Assembly: GCA_037074615.1 (NCBI GenBank)
Contig: CM073554.1
Span: forward strand, 21,845,501-21,909,500
Origin: Leucaena leucocephala
Taxonomy: Eukaryota > Streptophyta > Magnoliopsida > Fabales > Fabaceae
Direction: 5' to 3'
DNA length: 64,000 nucleotides
Of this stretch, positions 47,869 to 59,099 are shown in pieces (the first letter of the stretch is position 1; each line of letters starts with the position of its first letter). The translations under genes were made by a program, and so were the position numbers. The notes under the pieces were generated by a model. It saw nothing but the letters and a program-made list of their open reading frames with translations. It was not told the origin of the DNA and searched no databases.

Positions 47869-50800
47869 AAATAGAAGGAAATCTCAGGTAACGCGTCTCG
47901 TTTTTGGAGAAAAACTACGATGTTTCAGAGAGCAAAGAAGCTAGCGCAAGGACTGCACATGGAGGTGGTGGGGGCGAAATCAAGATGGAATTATAATTCT
48001 ACGGAGTAATGTCTTAGGAGTAACCGTTAACGGAAGATGTGATATCCTTCTCTGCTTTTGGGAATAGTTAGAGGTGAGGAGAGAGGACCGAGGAGCGAGG
48101 AAGATCTGAGGTCCTAAAAGACGAAAAGCCCCTCCTCTGGTGGACGTATTAGTCATCGCACTTTGCCTCTCCGCTGATGAAAAGACGAATATATCCTCAG
48201 TCTGGATGTTGTTAATATTATAATTAATTATTTGCTTTAAAAATTGTTACTTCTTTACTACTCTATTAGTTAGAGAAAATATGCGTAGGATAATTTTATT
48301 TTTTTAATTTTAATGGGAGTTTATTCAAATTTAAATGACTTTTAACGTATTATGAATTTTTCAAAACAATGAAATGGACAATAATAAACCATTTTAATAT
48401 CAATCCATATAAAATATATAAAAATTATTATAAATAATATGAATCATCTTAAATTTTATATAAGTTTATACTACTTGCGTTAGTTAAAAATAATATTGAT
48501 AAAAAATAATTATATAAAATTAAGATAAAAGAGAAATTTAATTTTAAATGTAATTAAGAGATTGAAATTTTAAAAAAATAATAATGATTATAAAATCAAC
48601 TTATTATATAGGATATATATTATAAAATAATTTTAAAATGATATCATATCAGTGATTTGGTTAAACTTAAACCCCTCAATGCCCAATTATGCCTAGCCAG
48701 GGTAAGCTTAATTTAGCTACTTTTTTTTATCAAGGTACATGTCTATGAAACAAAATTGAAAAATATTTTAAAATAGACCATCATTTTATCAGGAGAAAAT
48801 AATGGTGATGTAAAACAGTTTTGTTTTGTAAGGATTTTTTGGGGTTTTTCTTGGGGGGGAGTATTTTGTAATTGAAAGGGTGGGAGGGAGCTGCGTACGG
48901 AGAAGGACGAGGGAGGAGGAGGGAAGTAGAGGAGGGGTAATTTGGTAAAAGGGGAGGAAAGTGTAATTAATCATGAAATGCAGACAATATATGGTGGAGG
49001 ATTATGTGAGGAAGGACAGATTCGAGTGCGGACAGTACGAATGAGGCGACTTACCAAAATGCCCCCACTTTTGTTATTCCATGATAATACCTCCTTTCTT
49101 GTTTCGGATATGGGATTATTACGTTTGTTTGTGCCCACATGTCGGCTAGATTTTTCTAACTTTTCAATTTAAAATATTACTAACTAACAAATAATCCTAA
49201 TATTCAAATCTTAGCATGTTTTAAATTTCAGCTAAAATTGTTTTCCTTTTCATATTCTATGGTAGGAGTATTATAAATGTGATTTTGATAATTATTCCAA
49301 AAAAATGAGAGCCCCAGTAAATAAAAAAGAAATGGCGTACTTATAAATAAGGAGTAAGATAAGGTGGGTTTAGAGAGAGAGAGAGAAAGGGGAAAAGCAC
49401 ATGGGGTGTTGATGACGTGGTGGGTGTTTTAAGTTGAGATGATTGAGAGAGAGAGAGAGAGATGACGCACATGCACTTAGAATTTAGGTCAGTGGGGCCC
49501 CAATTCACGAGCGCCCTTGGATATCACCCACTTGTCCTCCCCCTTTATTCCTTGCACTTTTTCATTTTCTTCAAATTCCATGGCCACCCAATGCCAATAC
49601 CTAACTCCATAGTCCATACCCTCCTTCACATTTTACCTCCTCTCCATTTTCTCCTTTATCAATTATTTTTATCAAATTATTTTTAATATAAATTAATAAA
49701 AATAATATTATTTCTCTAATATTAAATATTTATTTAAAAAATTAATATTTTTTAAATATAATATTTTAATCTATTTTATCTTTAATATTTATCCTTCTTT
49801 TAAAATTAATTTATCTAATTTATAATTAAATTATAAATAGGATTAATAAAATCACGAAACATGTTAAAAGTATTGTAAATGTTTTAAAACATTAACTCTT
49901 TAATTATATTATACATATATTATTTTACACCATATTAACTTGGGGATTTGGTAGCTCAGGGATTAGTGGCCATCAAATTTTTTGAAATCCAGGGATTGTG
50001 GGAATAAAGACGGGGTTGGCCACTGGCGCGGGAGCTCCTGTTGCTGACAAGGGTAATTAGATTTTTTTTTAAAAAAAAATAAAGGATAATATTATAAAGG
50101 GACACCAATTTCAAAATTTTCATTTAAATTATGAGTAATGATTTGGGTTTCTAGAAATTGGGATTACTTTTTATTAATTTTGAATTTCAGAAGATATTTA
50201 GTGAGATTTTCCTAACATAAATTCTTATAGTATTGATTACTTATTACATTTATAGTCTAATCTTATTTCACTTAAAAAGATGGAACTGAAATCTTTATAA
50301 AGTTAATATTCTCTGAGGTAATATCTTTAGATGCTTAGTTTTATTTTTGTCCTAACGATTTGATTCTTTGAAAAACAAAATTAGTAATAGAAGAACAAAG
50401 AATCAAGATCTTGTGAGTTGGGTTTACTCAAAAGTTGGCATTTTGATGGCGAACAGAAGGCCAAATCCATTAAAGAATAAATAAAGTTGTTAATCATATA
50501 ACTGAAGCTACATGTGGGGAAGGAAGAAAGACAAGCCAAATAGTTCACATAACTCGTTAAGATTACATTGAGTTTATGTTTTAACTAATTTTAAAAATAA
50601 TATTCCCTCTGACTTAATATATAATTTATTTAATTATATTAAAAAATTATTAATTTAATTAATATATTATATTTTTTTAAAATATTATAATCATTCTCCT
50701 TGACCCATTTTTTTTATTTTACTTAATTATTGTTAAATAAGTATTAATAGAAATAATTTAGGAAGAAATTAAAAATTATAAAAAATATTCTTATATTTAA

Positions 50801-51329
50801 GACTAATATCAAATATATAATTAGATCATATATCAATGAACATATAGAGTTCTCTATACGTATATTTCTTTTCAATAGTATTGCAGTTTAGTAGGTAGTA
50901 TGAAAGTTTCTTATAAACAAAATTAGAATGTCAGGGATTAGATCATGCTTATAATCATATACTATTGCATGCTCCTCCTCTAATTAAAAAAAATACAAGT
51001 TAAGATGAATCCAACACTATAAAATATTTTTTATATGTATTCAATACCCTAAAATATTTTATAGAATATTAACAATTTTAAATTATTTTTTTCAGGAGTT
51101 TTCAACACCTTAAAATGTTTTTTTATATCTTAGTGCAAGATGTACTAAATTTTTTTTAAGGTGTTAGGTGTAATTGAAAAAATACTTTAAAACTTTGAAT
51201 GTACTGAAAAATATTTTAATATGCCAGATATAACTGAAAAAAAATTGAGGGTATTAAATATACTAAAAAGAATTTAGGATATTGCCTAAAAAAATACTTT
51301 AGGGTTCTTAACCAGAGGTACTATCTCAA
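47869..51329. other. AT-rich intergenic region
   Basis: The left end is the F-box gene's promoter. GA repeats occur near 49373-49389 and 49445-49463. Sequences at 48230-48620, 49680-49920 and 50580-50830 are nearly pure A/T. The frames at 48942-49172 and 49462-49686 look random. No gene is supported over about 3.4 kb. Confidence 0.5.
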
Positions 51330-52950
51330 ATGATTACTGCATCAGTCAACACTGGGTAGTGGGCTTCTATTAAATTGGGTCGCAAAGGAATCCCTCTTTC
51401 CCATCACTTCTTTGAGGATGACCTAATTATTTTTGGTCAGGCCACTGATCCTCAGGTTCTTTTGATTAAGAGGATTCTACAAGTATTATGTTCTTCCTCT
51501 AGGCATAAAGTTAGCCAGGCCAAAACTAAAGTCTATCTTTCAAAAAACGTTAATTATCTTACCAAAATACATATATGTAATCCATTGGGTTTTCAACAAG
51601 CTGACTCCTTAGGTAAATACCTAGGAGTGCCCTAGATTAATGGTCGCGTCTCTTCTTCTACATACAGGTATATCTTTGAGAGACTTCATACTAAACTGGC
51701 TGGAAAAGTAAATCACTTTCACTTGCCAGGCGTATCACCCTTGCTAAGTCGGTATTGGCTTCACAAGAATTTGAAAAAATCACAAGGAAGTTCATATGGG
51801 GATATATACTGATGAACATAGAGAGGTCAGTCTTGTTACTTGGCGTGAACTTTGTCGGCCTTTGAAAACAGGAGGTTTTGGAATGTTAAGAATGGATTCT
51901 CAGAATAAAGCTTTCATATATAAGTTGATATTCAAAATGCACTCTCAACCTGAAGCTCTTTGGGTTAGAGTTTTGAAAGGTAAATATGCCATTTCTGATA
52001 GAGTTGAGAATATCTCTCGAGCTCATTCTTCTTATTTTTGGAGAAATCTTGCCAAAGTTTGGCAGGATGCCTACTTTCACATCAAATGGAAGCAGGGGAT
52101 TAATACTAAAGCTTCTGGTTTGATTATTCCCCCATACAGGAACCAAATCTTACCAACTCCATTTCTGATTATATAAATGATGATGGTAGCTGGAAATGGG
52201 CTTCCTTTCAGCACTTGCTACCTGAGAATATTCTGAATGATATATCCCAAATGTCACTTGTCTCTTCCCCTCAAGTTCTCACATGGAATTTGACGCAAAA
52301 TGGGGAATTCACTATGAAATCCACTTATAAAGCCATTGAAGCTCTAAACTGGAATGATAATGATACTAAGTGGACCTGTTATGGGAACTCCCAATAGCCC
52401 AAAGAATAAGAACCTTCATCTGGTTACTTCTTAAAAATAAATTGCTCACCAATGCTGAAAGATACCGAAGAGGCATGACTCTCGAACAAAGCTTTTATCT
52501 TTGTCAAGCCAACACTGAAACCATTTGATCATGCGCTTAGAGATTGCTCAATTGCTGCCTCGGATTGGAAGAGAATTCTTCCATATGATGTCTGCCGTGA
52601 CTTTTTTAGGATTGACATCGTTTATTGGTTAACTTCTCTGATTGAATATTCTCACCTTGATACTTCTTGGAAAATTGGTATATGCATCACTTGCTGGAAA
52701 TTATGGGAGGTTAGGAACCATAGGATTTTTGCTGATGAAGTTTACACAATTGATGAGATATTTATTAGCATTAGAACCACGAATGTACATACTTTAAAGA
52801 GTTTTCCTATTTTTAATAGCTTCATTAGTCTCTTTATATAGGTTCTTATAGGTTTTTTTTATAGTTTTTTCTTGTCTGTATATGATGCAACCGCAGTATC
52901 CTGCCCCCATTTTAAGTAAGAGATATTAATAAAATTTAGAGGTACTGTCT
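51330..52950 (+). mobile_element. 5'-truncated LINE (L1-type) retrotransposon relic
   Basis: Decayed reverse-transcriptase coding sequence starts inside the RT domain: KLGRKGIPLSHHFFEDDLII carries the RT active-site block, but where plant L1 has FADD this copy has FEDD. Downstream pieces include SLGKYLGVP, VTWRELCRPLKTGGFGMLRM and KAFIYKLIFKMHSQPEALWV, all typical of plant L1 after the RT, and NGEFTMKSTYKAIEALNW near the zf-RVT region. Frames are broken several times (51636, 52176, 52397). The 3' end is near AATAAAATTT and an A-rich stretch at about 52930-52960. Target duplications were not resolved. Dead copy. Confidence 0.8.
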
Positions 52951-53681
52951 TTTTAAAAAAAATATTTTTAATGTGATAATGCCATTGCCCAAACCAAGAA
53001 AGATTGACCCCTGGGAATCCTAGAGAGGCTTTACTTGGTCAACCCAAACCGAATGCCACTAATATGTTTATTTGTATTGTGCAGTACACTTTCGTCATTG
53101 ATGTGCTTTTTTCTTTTTCTTTTTTATTACTATACTATTATTATAGTATTACTTTAGCCTAAAAGTACCTTCTTTTATAAGTTCGAACATGATCAAAACT
53201 GAGGCTTGACCTTCGTGTCTGAGCCCCTGGAAGGGAATTCTAAAGTAAAACCTCAACAAATTTAATTGAATTGGATACTATATATTTTCTGAGGAATAAA
53301 ATATCTATATATTCTTTCAAAAATCATTCAAATAACTTACCAATATTTTTTTATGAATAAAACTGAAATGGGGAATTGTGTATGTTTTTTTATATAAATT
53401 TGATATTTAGCATATGTAGATGTAATAATTAGATATAAAAGACAGAAGATGAGTTAGTGAGTGAGATGGTTGCCAGGAAGAAATTAGGTGGTTGCTATTT
53501 TGAAGTGTTTGTATCGAATCCAACAAAATCATTGAACCAATTGTTTCTAATATTTTTGTTTTGTTTCCCAACACCTAAACACGAGAGTGTATACTCATAT
53601 TTCTTTTACGGTTATTAAATTTTTAAAAATAAATTAGGCTCATTAAGGTAAAGTCTCTATTTTATATATTTTAGCTCTCTC
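52951..53681. other. Intergenic stretch between the LINE and a SINE
   Basis: AT-rich with no recognisable gene or repeat. Confidence 0.4.
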
Positions 53682-53862
53682 TTTTTTAGTTGCCTACCCA
53701 ATTTATTAGAGCTTTGCCCCTATTACATTCAGATTTGACCCGTGTCGTGCATCTGACTATGGTAGATGAGTCTCCCAACTGGAATTTTCTGCATACGCCA
53801 ATGCGCGAACTTGAGACATCACTTAAGCAATACTAAACCGCTTACTACTCAAATTAACCCTC
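53682..53862 (-). mobile_element. tRNA-related SINE, copy 2
   Basis: Read on the minus strand it begins GAGGGTTAATTTGAGTAGTA and ends with GGTAGGCAACTAAAAAAG. It aligns with copy 1 at 3233-3414 over its full length; shared blocks include the CATCTGACTATGGT stretch (minus-strand form in copy 1) and the A-tailed end. It sits 20 bp from a foldback element. Confidence 0.6.
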
Positions 53863-53882
53863 ATTGGTTATGTATATTTTTT

Positions 53883-54546
53883 GGTACAAAAATTTTTAAA
53901 AAAGGGTTGGGCTCATCCACTATCCAAAGGTAGAGTGAAGTTTTCCTTTCTCTTAGGCGATACCAACGTCGGGTAGAGCTATCTATTATCCTCACGTATA
54001 AACTTAGACACCCAAGAGTTAAGATGCCTCCCCAAGCGCCGTAACTGGAACCATAACAAAATGGTACTCCCTAGGGATTAAACACGCTTCAAATAATCAC
54101 ATATCTTACCTTTTTATCAGTTGAACCTACAGACGATAGGTCATTGATTATGTCTTTTAGCTCTTCTTTCCAATATACACAACATAGGCCTATCAGCCCA
54201 TCACACCTAATCAAGCCCCAATTTCATATACACACAAACTTAATCTTAAAGCTAAAACTAGAATTAGTTAATAAACCCATTGTTTATGGGTTAAACTATC
54301 GAAGATATAAGACATGCGGCTATTTAGAATGTATTTAATTTTTAGAGAATATTATTTTATTGTAGTTTTTGTCACGGCGTTTGGAGATGTATCATAACTC
54401 CATAACTCCTGAGTATCTAAATTTATACTTAAAGGTAATAGACGGTTTGTCTATCTGATATTAGTATCATCTAAAAAGAAGGGAGATTTCGCCCTACCTT
54501 TAGATTGTGGGTGAACCCAACTATTTTCTAAAAATTTTTGTAACAA
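53883..54546. mobile_element. Foldback/MITE-like element with long inverted repeats, copy B
   Basis: The left arm begins GGTACAAAAATTTTTAAAAA and contains GGCTCATCCACTATCCAAAG. The right arm read on the minus strand begins TTGTTACAAAAATTTTTAGA and contains GGTTCACCCACAATCTAAAG. Arms remain alignable for about 240-260 bp each, leaving a spacer of under 200 bp. The motif order in each arm (lead, CACCCAC, GATAC, ATAAA.TTA.A, CGGCG or its complement) is the same as in copy A at 16829-17552. There is no coding capacity. Confidence 0.7.
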
Positions 54547-55774
54547 AAAAAATTAGTTATTAACAGAAATTGAGTCTAGAGAAAAAGATTAATCTCTAAT
54601 AACATAATAAATCATAGTTCAAATTTTTGTTGGGAGATGTGTCCATATTTAATACTTAACAACGTCTCAAATATTATTAATTACAATAAGAGGATACATA
54701 TATTTAGTAAAAAAAACAAAGCAGTTAGAACTAGTTTCTTTTTGAACTTTTATAATCTAGTTTATGAATACAAATTTAATATGAAAATTATATGGAGGTC
54801 TTTAACTATCATGTTTCACGTTCATGATAATTAAAAATTGAACAACATGATCGGTTTATTGTTTTTAATTTTAGTTTTTACATTTTGCTAAAGATAAATA
54901 CTAATGTGTTTTGAAGTAGAAAGAGTAAAGCTAACTCTTTCAACCATGTTAGCTCTATATATAGAAGCTAGAAATCAAACTCTCAACTATTTGTTTGTGG
55001 GACAAGAGCTCTTAATACCCACATCAACTTAAATCGATTGCATAGGCACAGAGCTGAAAGATCAACTAGTATCCTGATCTGGTATCGTTGAAGTAACATA
55101 TCTTCAAACAATGTCAATGAAAGAAAGCATGCCATGAAATAAAATCTATTGTTGACAAGGGTGAGGCCATGTTTGATAAGATTGGGAAAAAAAATAACAA
55201 AAATAATGTTACAAAGATGATCATTCAATGCTGAACAAGTATTACTAGTGTTACAATGTCCCTTGGATTTTACACACTCTTTAAAACAAATAAAGAGGGG
55301 AAGGTACCCCCTCCATTACAACTGTCGTGGATTGAAACATGGTTGGAGCAAATCATACACAGCTCAGAAACCAATTGGAAAAATTGAGGAAGTACTCTTA
55401 GGAAAATCCATGGAGCCTAGTTTAATTTACACACACGCCAAGCATGCCTCCATGACAAGCTGAAAGAGATTAAGAAACATAACAGAAACAGATTACAGAG
55501 TCTCATCATTTGATGTAGTTTTAGGCCTTTGGCACTTGCATACAGAGTTACATCACTACTACAGGACTACAAAGGAGATTTGTAATCCCTTGACATCCAA
55601 AACTCAATGGCTCCAATGAGAACTGAAGGTGCTAAAACAATGAGTTTCAGGATTTCTCTCCTCATATGAAACACGGCATGATAAGAGTGAGGTGCTAAAA
55701 CAGCCATAACAGGTTGCTAGATAGGGATATAACTCACCCCTCATATTTTCAGGCATAAGCTGAGATTAATATGC
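54547..55774. other. Intergenic region upstream on the left of the Sel1-like gene
   Basis: AT-rich at the left; the right part should be the 3' UTR of the minus-strand Sel1-like gene. The small frames at 54637-54834 and 54983-55463 lack recognisable features. Confidence 0.45.
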
Positions 55775-56530
55775 TTAAGAATCAGCCTTCAATTCATTAG
55801 AATCAGAATCACTTGCATTATAACCTAGCAACGATACATCAAACGAAACATGGTCATTCTGAATTCTTTCAAAAATGACAAAAGAACAATGAAGCTGTCT
55901 CCAATAACAGGAAAGGCAGGATATACCTGGATGCTTCTCGCCAACATTCCAAACTGAAGGCCTACTTCTTGAGGCTTTGGTGAGCCAAATTGTTCCCTTC
56001 ATTCCCAGCAAACAATTTTAGCCTTCAAAACCAATACTTCTACATATTCAACACAATGTTCTGTAGATTTTTTTTTTTTTTTACCGCTGACTTAATTGCC
56101 GTTTAGGAATTCCAATTCCAAGTAGGAACAAAATTAGCAGGCTAACTTATCTTTTCAAGAGGACAATTATGATATTGAAGTTCAAGTACTGATCATGAAT
56201 CGATTCTAATCCAAACACCACGGAACATTACAATCAACACGAAGAATCCACGGAAGGCTCATCGGAGCTAACCGTTTTACATGATTGCTATTCAAAAAAG
56301 AGAAAGGTTGCTCAGAAAATTAAAACGTAGCCACTAAAAGAACTCACCATTTGAGCATCTCTGGGAACCCCATAACCGCTGTAATACATCTGACCCAACA
56401 GTACCTGCATGTTGATATCCCCTGCTTTAGCCTCCTTCAATGTATCCGTAAACCACCGCTTAACACAATCCGCCACCACCTCCGACAGCGGTATACGACC
56501 GCTGCCCTCTTTCTCCGTTCTGTTCTCCAT
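55775..56530 (-). CDS. Small Sel1/TPR-like (HCP-like) protein
   Basis: Three exons, 56530..56348, 55996..55927 and 55824..55775 (stop TAA), keep phase and encode 100 residues. Exon 1 holds PLSEVVADCVKRWFTDTLKE followed by a single Sel1-type repeat (MQVLLGQMYYSGYGVPRDAQ). Exon 2 reads GTIWLTKASRSRPSVWNVGE and exon 3 ends YNASDSDSNELKADS. The last residues are acidic and Ser-rich. Sel1 repeats are helical pairs that mediate protein contacts; this one is too short to be a large scaffold. Homologues that I recall in plants are annotated only as HCP-like. The acceptor of exon 2 (GAATGAAG) has a weak pyrimidine tract, so that junction is the least sure. Confidence 0.75.
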
Positions 56531-57235
56531 TCTTCAATCGTCTGGTAAGATGGTTGTCTAAATCGGGATTTGAGACTTATGAGAAGTGGGCTTACTGGGT
56601 CGCACAAGCCTAAGATAAATTTCGGTCTTCTATTACGCGTCTCTTCGATTAATCTAAGATATCCACATAAGTTCTGGAGAGAGCATTCTATTCAGAATCA
56701 GCCAATTTGAAGAGTTGGAACTTTACATAGTAGAAGGCGTTGACTTTCAAATATGAGGCGGCGAAAGAAACAACGATTTTCAATAAAGGAAAAAGTTCCA
56801 TACCTTTTATTCTAATCAAAATTATAAACATAACATATTAACGATAATATCGAAAAAAATGTTTAATTGACTCAAAGATAGTCAAACGACTAACACTACC
56901 GAAGAAGTAGTCAAACGACTCACAGGAGAACCATAAAACTTTCGAAAGGTGTCACTAGGAAAAAGTCAACGCAAGGAACACTAGATCAGTAATTCCCGCT
57001 TTGGGTCTTCTTGTTCAAAAAATAAGGAACACTTGATCACCAACATTTTTGTCTGTCTTTGCGAAGGTACGTTCCTAACATAAATCATCAACATCATATA
57101 TTGCCAAAAAAATAAGCATATGTGGAACTTCATGGAACATACTATTCCATTCCAAGTTATCAACAAAATCGCGAGGAAGCCTCGTTACAGTGAGGTAGAC
57201 ACAGTGAGTTCAGAATTCCAACCAGGTCAAAACTT
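56531..57235. other. Intergenic region between the Sel1-like gene and the PPR relic
   Basis: No gene or repeat is recognised. The right end lies just past the PPR-DYW stop position. Confidence 0.45.
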
Positions 57236-58376
57236 TTACCAATAATCCCCACATGAACAAGATACATCAGCAAAAAAATTGAAATCTGTTATTATCCCGA
57301 ATGATGATCTCCCTCCCAGTAATTTTTGAAGTAAGTTTAATGACCTCGTGACAGTCGCCACATATACGGAGATTTTTAACAACTCGAATCACATCTTTGG
57401 ATTAGAGCAAATGCAATAGCTAACTTCTCGTTATGCCAACCAAGTAGGTGTTATTTCTCTTCTTCCTCTATGTCAAAGAGAACAAACGCTGTGGTTGGAT
57501 TATAACCCGCTTCTTTAGGTCTTTTGATAAACTTTGAAGCTTCTCCTATATCTCCCTTGTCGAAGGATGTGATGTGTCTCCACCAGGAATTCATGAACGA
57601 TCCCATTAACTTCAACCCAACTACACCCACGTACTTTTCGCATCCCTTTCTCATTCATGGTTGATCTAATTTTTTCTGCTTCATCCCACCTGCGATTTGC
57701 CGAATATATATTTGATAACAGAACATAGTGCCCTTAATTCCAAGGTTCTAAGTTAATGAGCTGCTTCAGCACATATTGTGCCAATTGGGTATCCCTATGT
57801 AACCTGCATGCCCCTAACAATGTCCCCCAGACAATGGAATTAGGTTTCATTGGCATACTATTTATCAATCTTTGAGCTTCATATAATATACCAGCTCGGG
57901 CTAGAATATCCACCATGCAACCATAGCGCTCGATGGAAGGAGTTAAAGAATAAAAATCGCTCATGCTTTTAAAGTATTGACGACCATCTTGGACCAGACC
58001 AGCATGAGTACACCCACAAAGTAGGCCTAAGAAAGTGTTCTCGTCGGGTTGAATTCCGGTTTTTTTCCATTTCGCCAAATACTCCAAATGGAGCTTTAAC
58101 ATTTCCATTCATTGCTGGTCCTAAAGTAACAGCATTATAGACCACAGAATCTTGTACCTTCATCGGTTTAAAAATCTTCCCTGCCTGCACCATGCTTCCA
58201 CATTTTGCATACATGTCAATCAAGGCTGTCCCTGAGACAGGATTAGAAAGAAATTCATTATCATCTAACAAATCCCTGGCCCAATTTCCAAAGTCCAGTG
58301 CTCCAAGTTTCGCACAAGCAGAGGGGACTCCCATCATTGCATAGCAATCAGGTTTCAGATTTTTCTCTCCGCATTT
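57236..58376 (-). pseudogene. PPR-DYW pseudogene, 3' half
   Basis: C-terminal half of a plant PPR protein of the PLS/DYW class. Upstream end reads LKPDCYAMMGVPSACAKLGA, then GTALIDMYAKCGSMVQAGKI, GLLCGCTHAGLVQDGRQYF, CMVDILARAGILYEAQRLIN and VWGTLLGACRLHRDTQLAQY. The E/E+ and DYW parts are broken: KEAGYNPTTAFVLFDIEEEE, then (after frame breaks) RICGDCHEVIKLTSKITGRE and a final SCGDYW whose Trp codon is 57239-57241, before TAA at 57236. An extra A just inside the left copia end shifts frame, and further shifts occur near 58045, 57725 and 57260. DYW-class PPR proteins edit organelle RNA; this copy cannot. Its other half lies at 63102 onward, beyond the retrotransposon. Confidence 0.85.
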
Positions 58377-58381
58377 GGAAG
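58377..58381. repeat. Left target-site duplication GGAAG
   Basis: GGAAG directly precedes the left LTR and is repeated at 63097-63101 directly after the right LTR, the 5-bp duplication expected of an LTR retrotransposon. Confidence 0.85.
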
Positions 58382-58770
58382 TGTTGGGAAAGTCACGTGA
58401 AAGAGGTTGAAAAAAAAAGTAAAAAAAACAAGGCCCCACTTTAAAATATATTTAGTGTATAATCTCAATGCATTGGAATAAATAAAAGCGCCTATATTTA
58501 TAGGCTTACAAAGCCATTAAATCAACAAAAAAAATTATACAAAAAACAATCTACAGAAAACTCAAACTCCATTAGTATCATTATTGACTCTAAACAACCT
58601 ATTTCACTGGATAAAAGAAATCTAGTTATTTGCTTCAACTAATAATAAATATTTAATAAAACTAACCCATCACTTAGTACTAACAAACTGACTTGTGAAA
58701 AATATTGAACTAAAGAATATGACTCTTAGCTAATCGGCAACATATTAGCATTTTGAATCATGCTTTAACA
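58382..58770 (-). repeat. 3' LTR of the copia element (left on map)
   Basis: 389 bp. On the minus strand it starts TGTTAAAGCATGATTC and ends CTTTCCCAACA. It aligns with 62724-63096 along its length, with scattered substitutions and small indels visible by eye, so insertion was not very recent. Confidence 0.9.
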
Positions 58771-58780
58771 TTCCCCCTTG
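58771..58780 (-). other. Polypurine tract of the copia element
   Basis: CAAGGGGGAA on the minus strand directly abuts the 3' LTR, the position of the plus-strand primer in LTR elements. Confidence 0.75.
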
Positions 58781-59099
58781 ATTAAAAAACACACATCAAA
58801 CAATCCTCTAAGATAGCATAACTTTTCTTTTTATAAGACTTTTGTCAGAACATCAGCCAGTTATGTCCCTTATATTCTTGCTGAAAATCTGCTAATATTC
58901 TTCTGAGCCAAATTGTTTGACAAGATGTTGAAGTTGTTGCAATAAAATTGGCTTCTGAGGTTAATAATGCTACTGTAGTGGTTTTTTACACTCCAAGTAA
59001 TCACACTTGAACAAAGAGTGAACACATTTGTTGAAACACTTAGTCTATTATCCAATGAACTCCCCCAATCACTATCTGTGTACCCACATAATCTGGGAT

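Noticed and set aside
49927..50060. tRNA-like start TGGTAGCTCAGGGATTAG
   Set aside because: No acceptor, anticodon or T-arm pairing follows; not a tRNA and no second copy seen.
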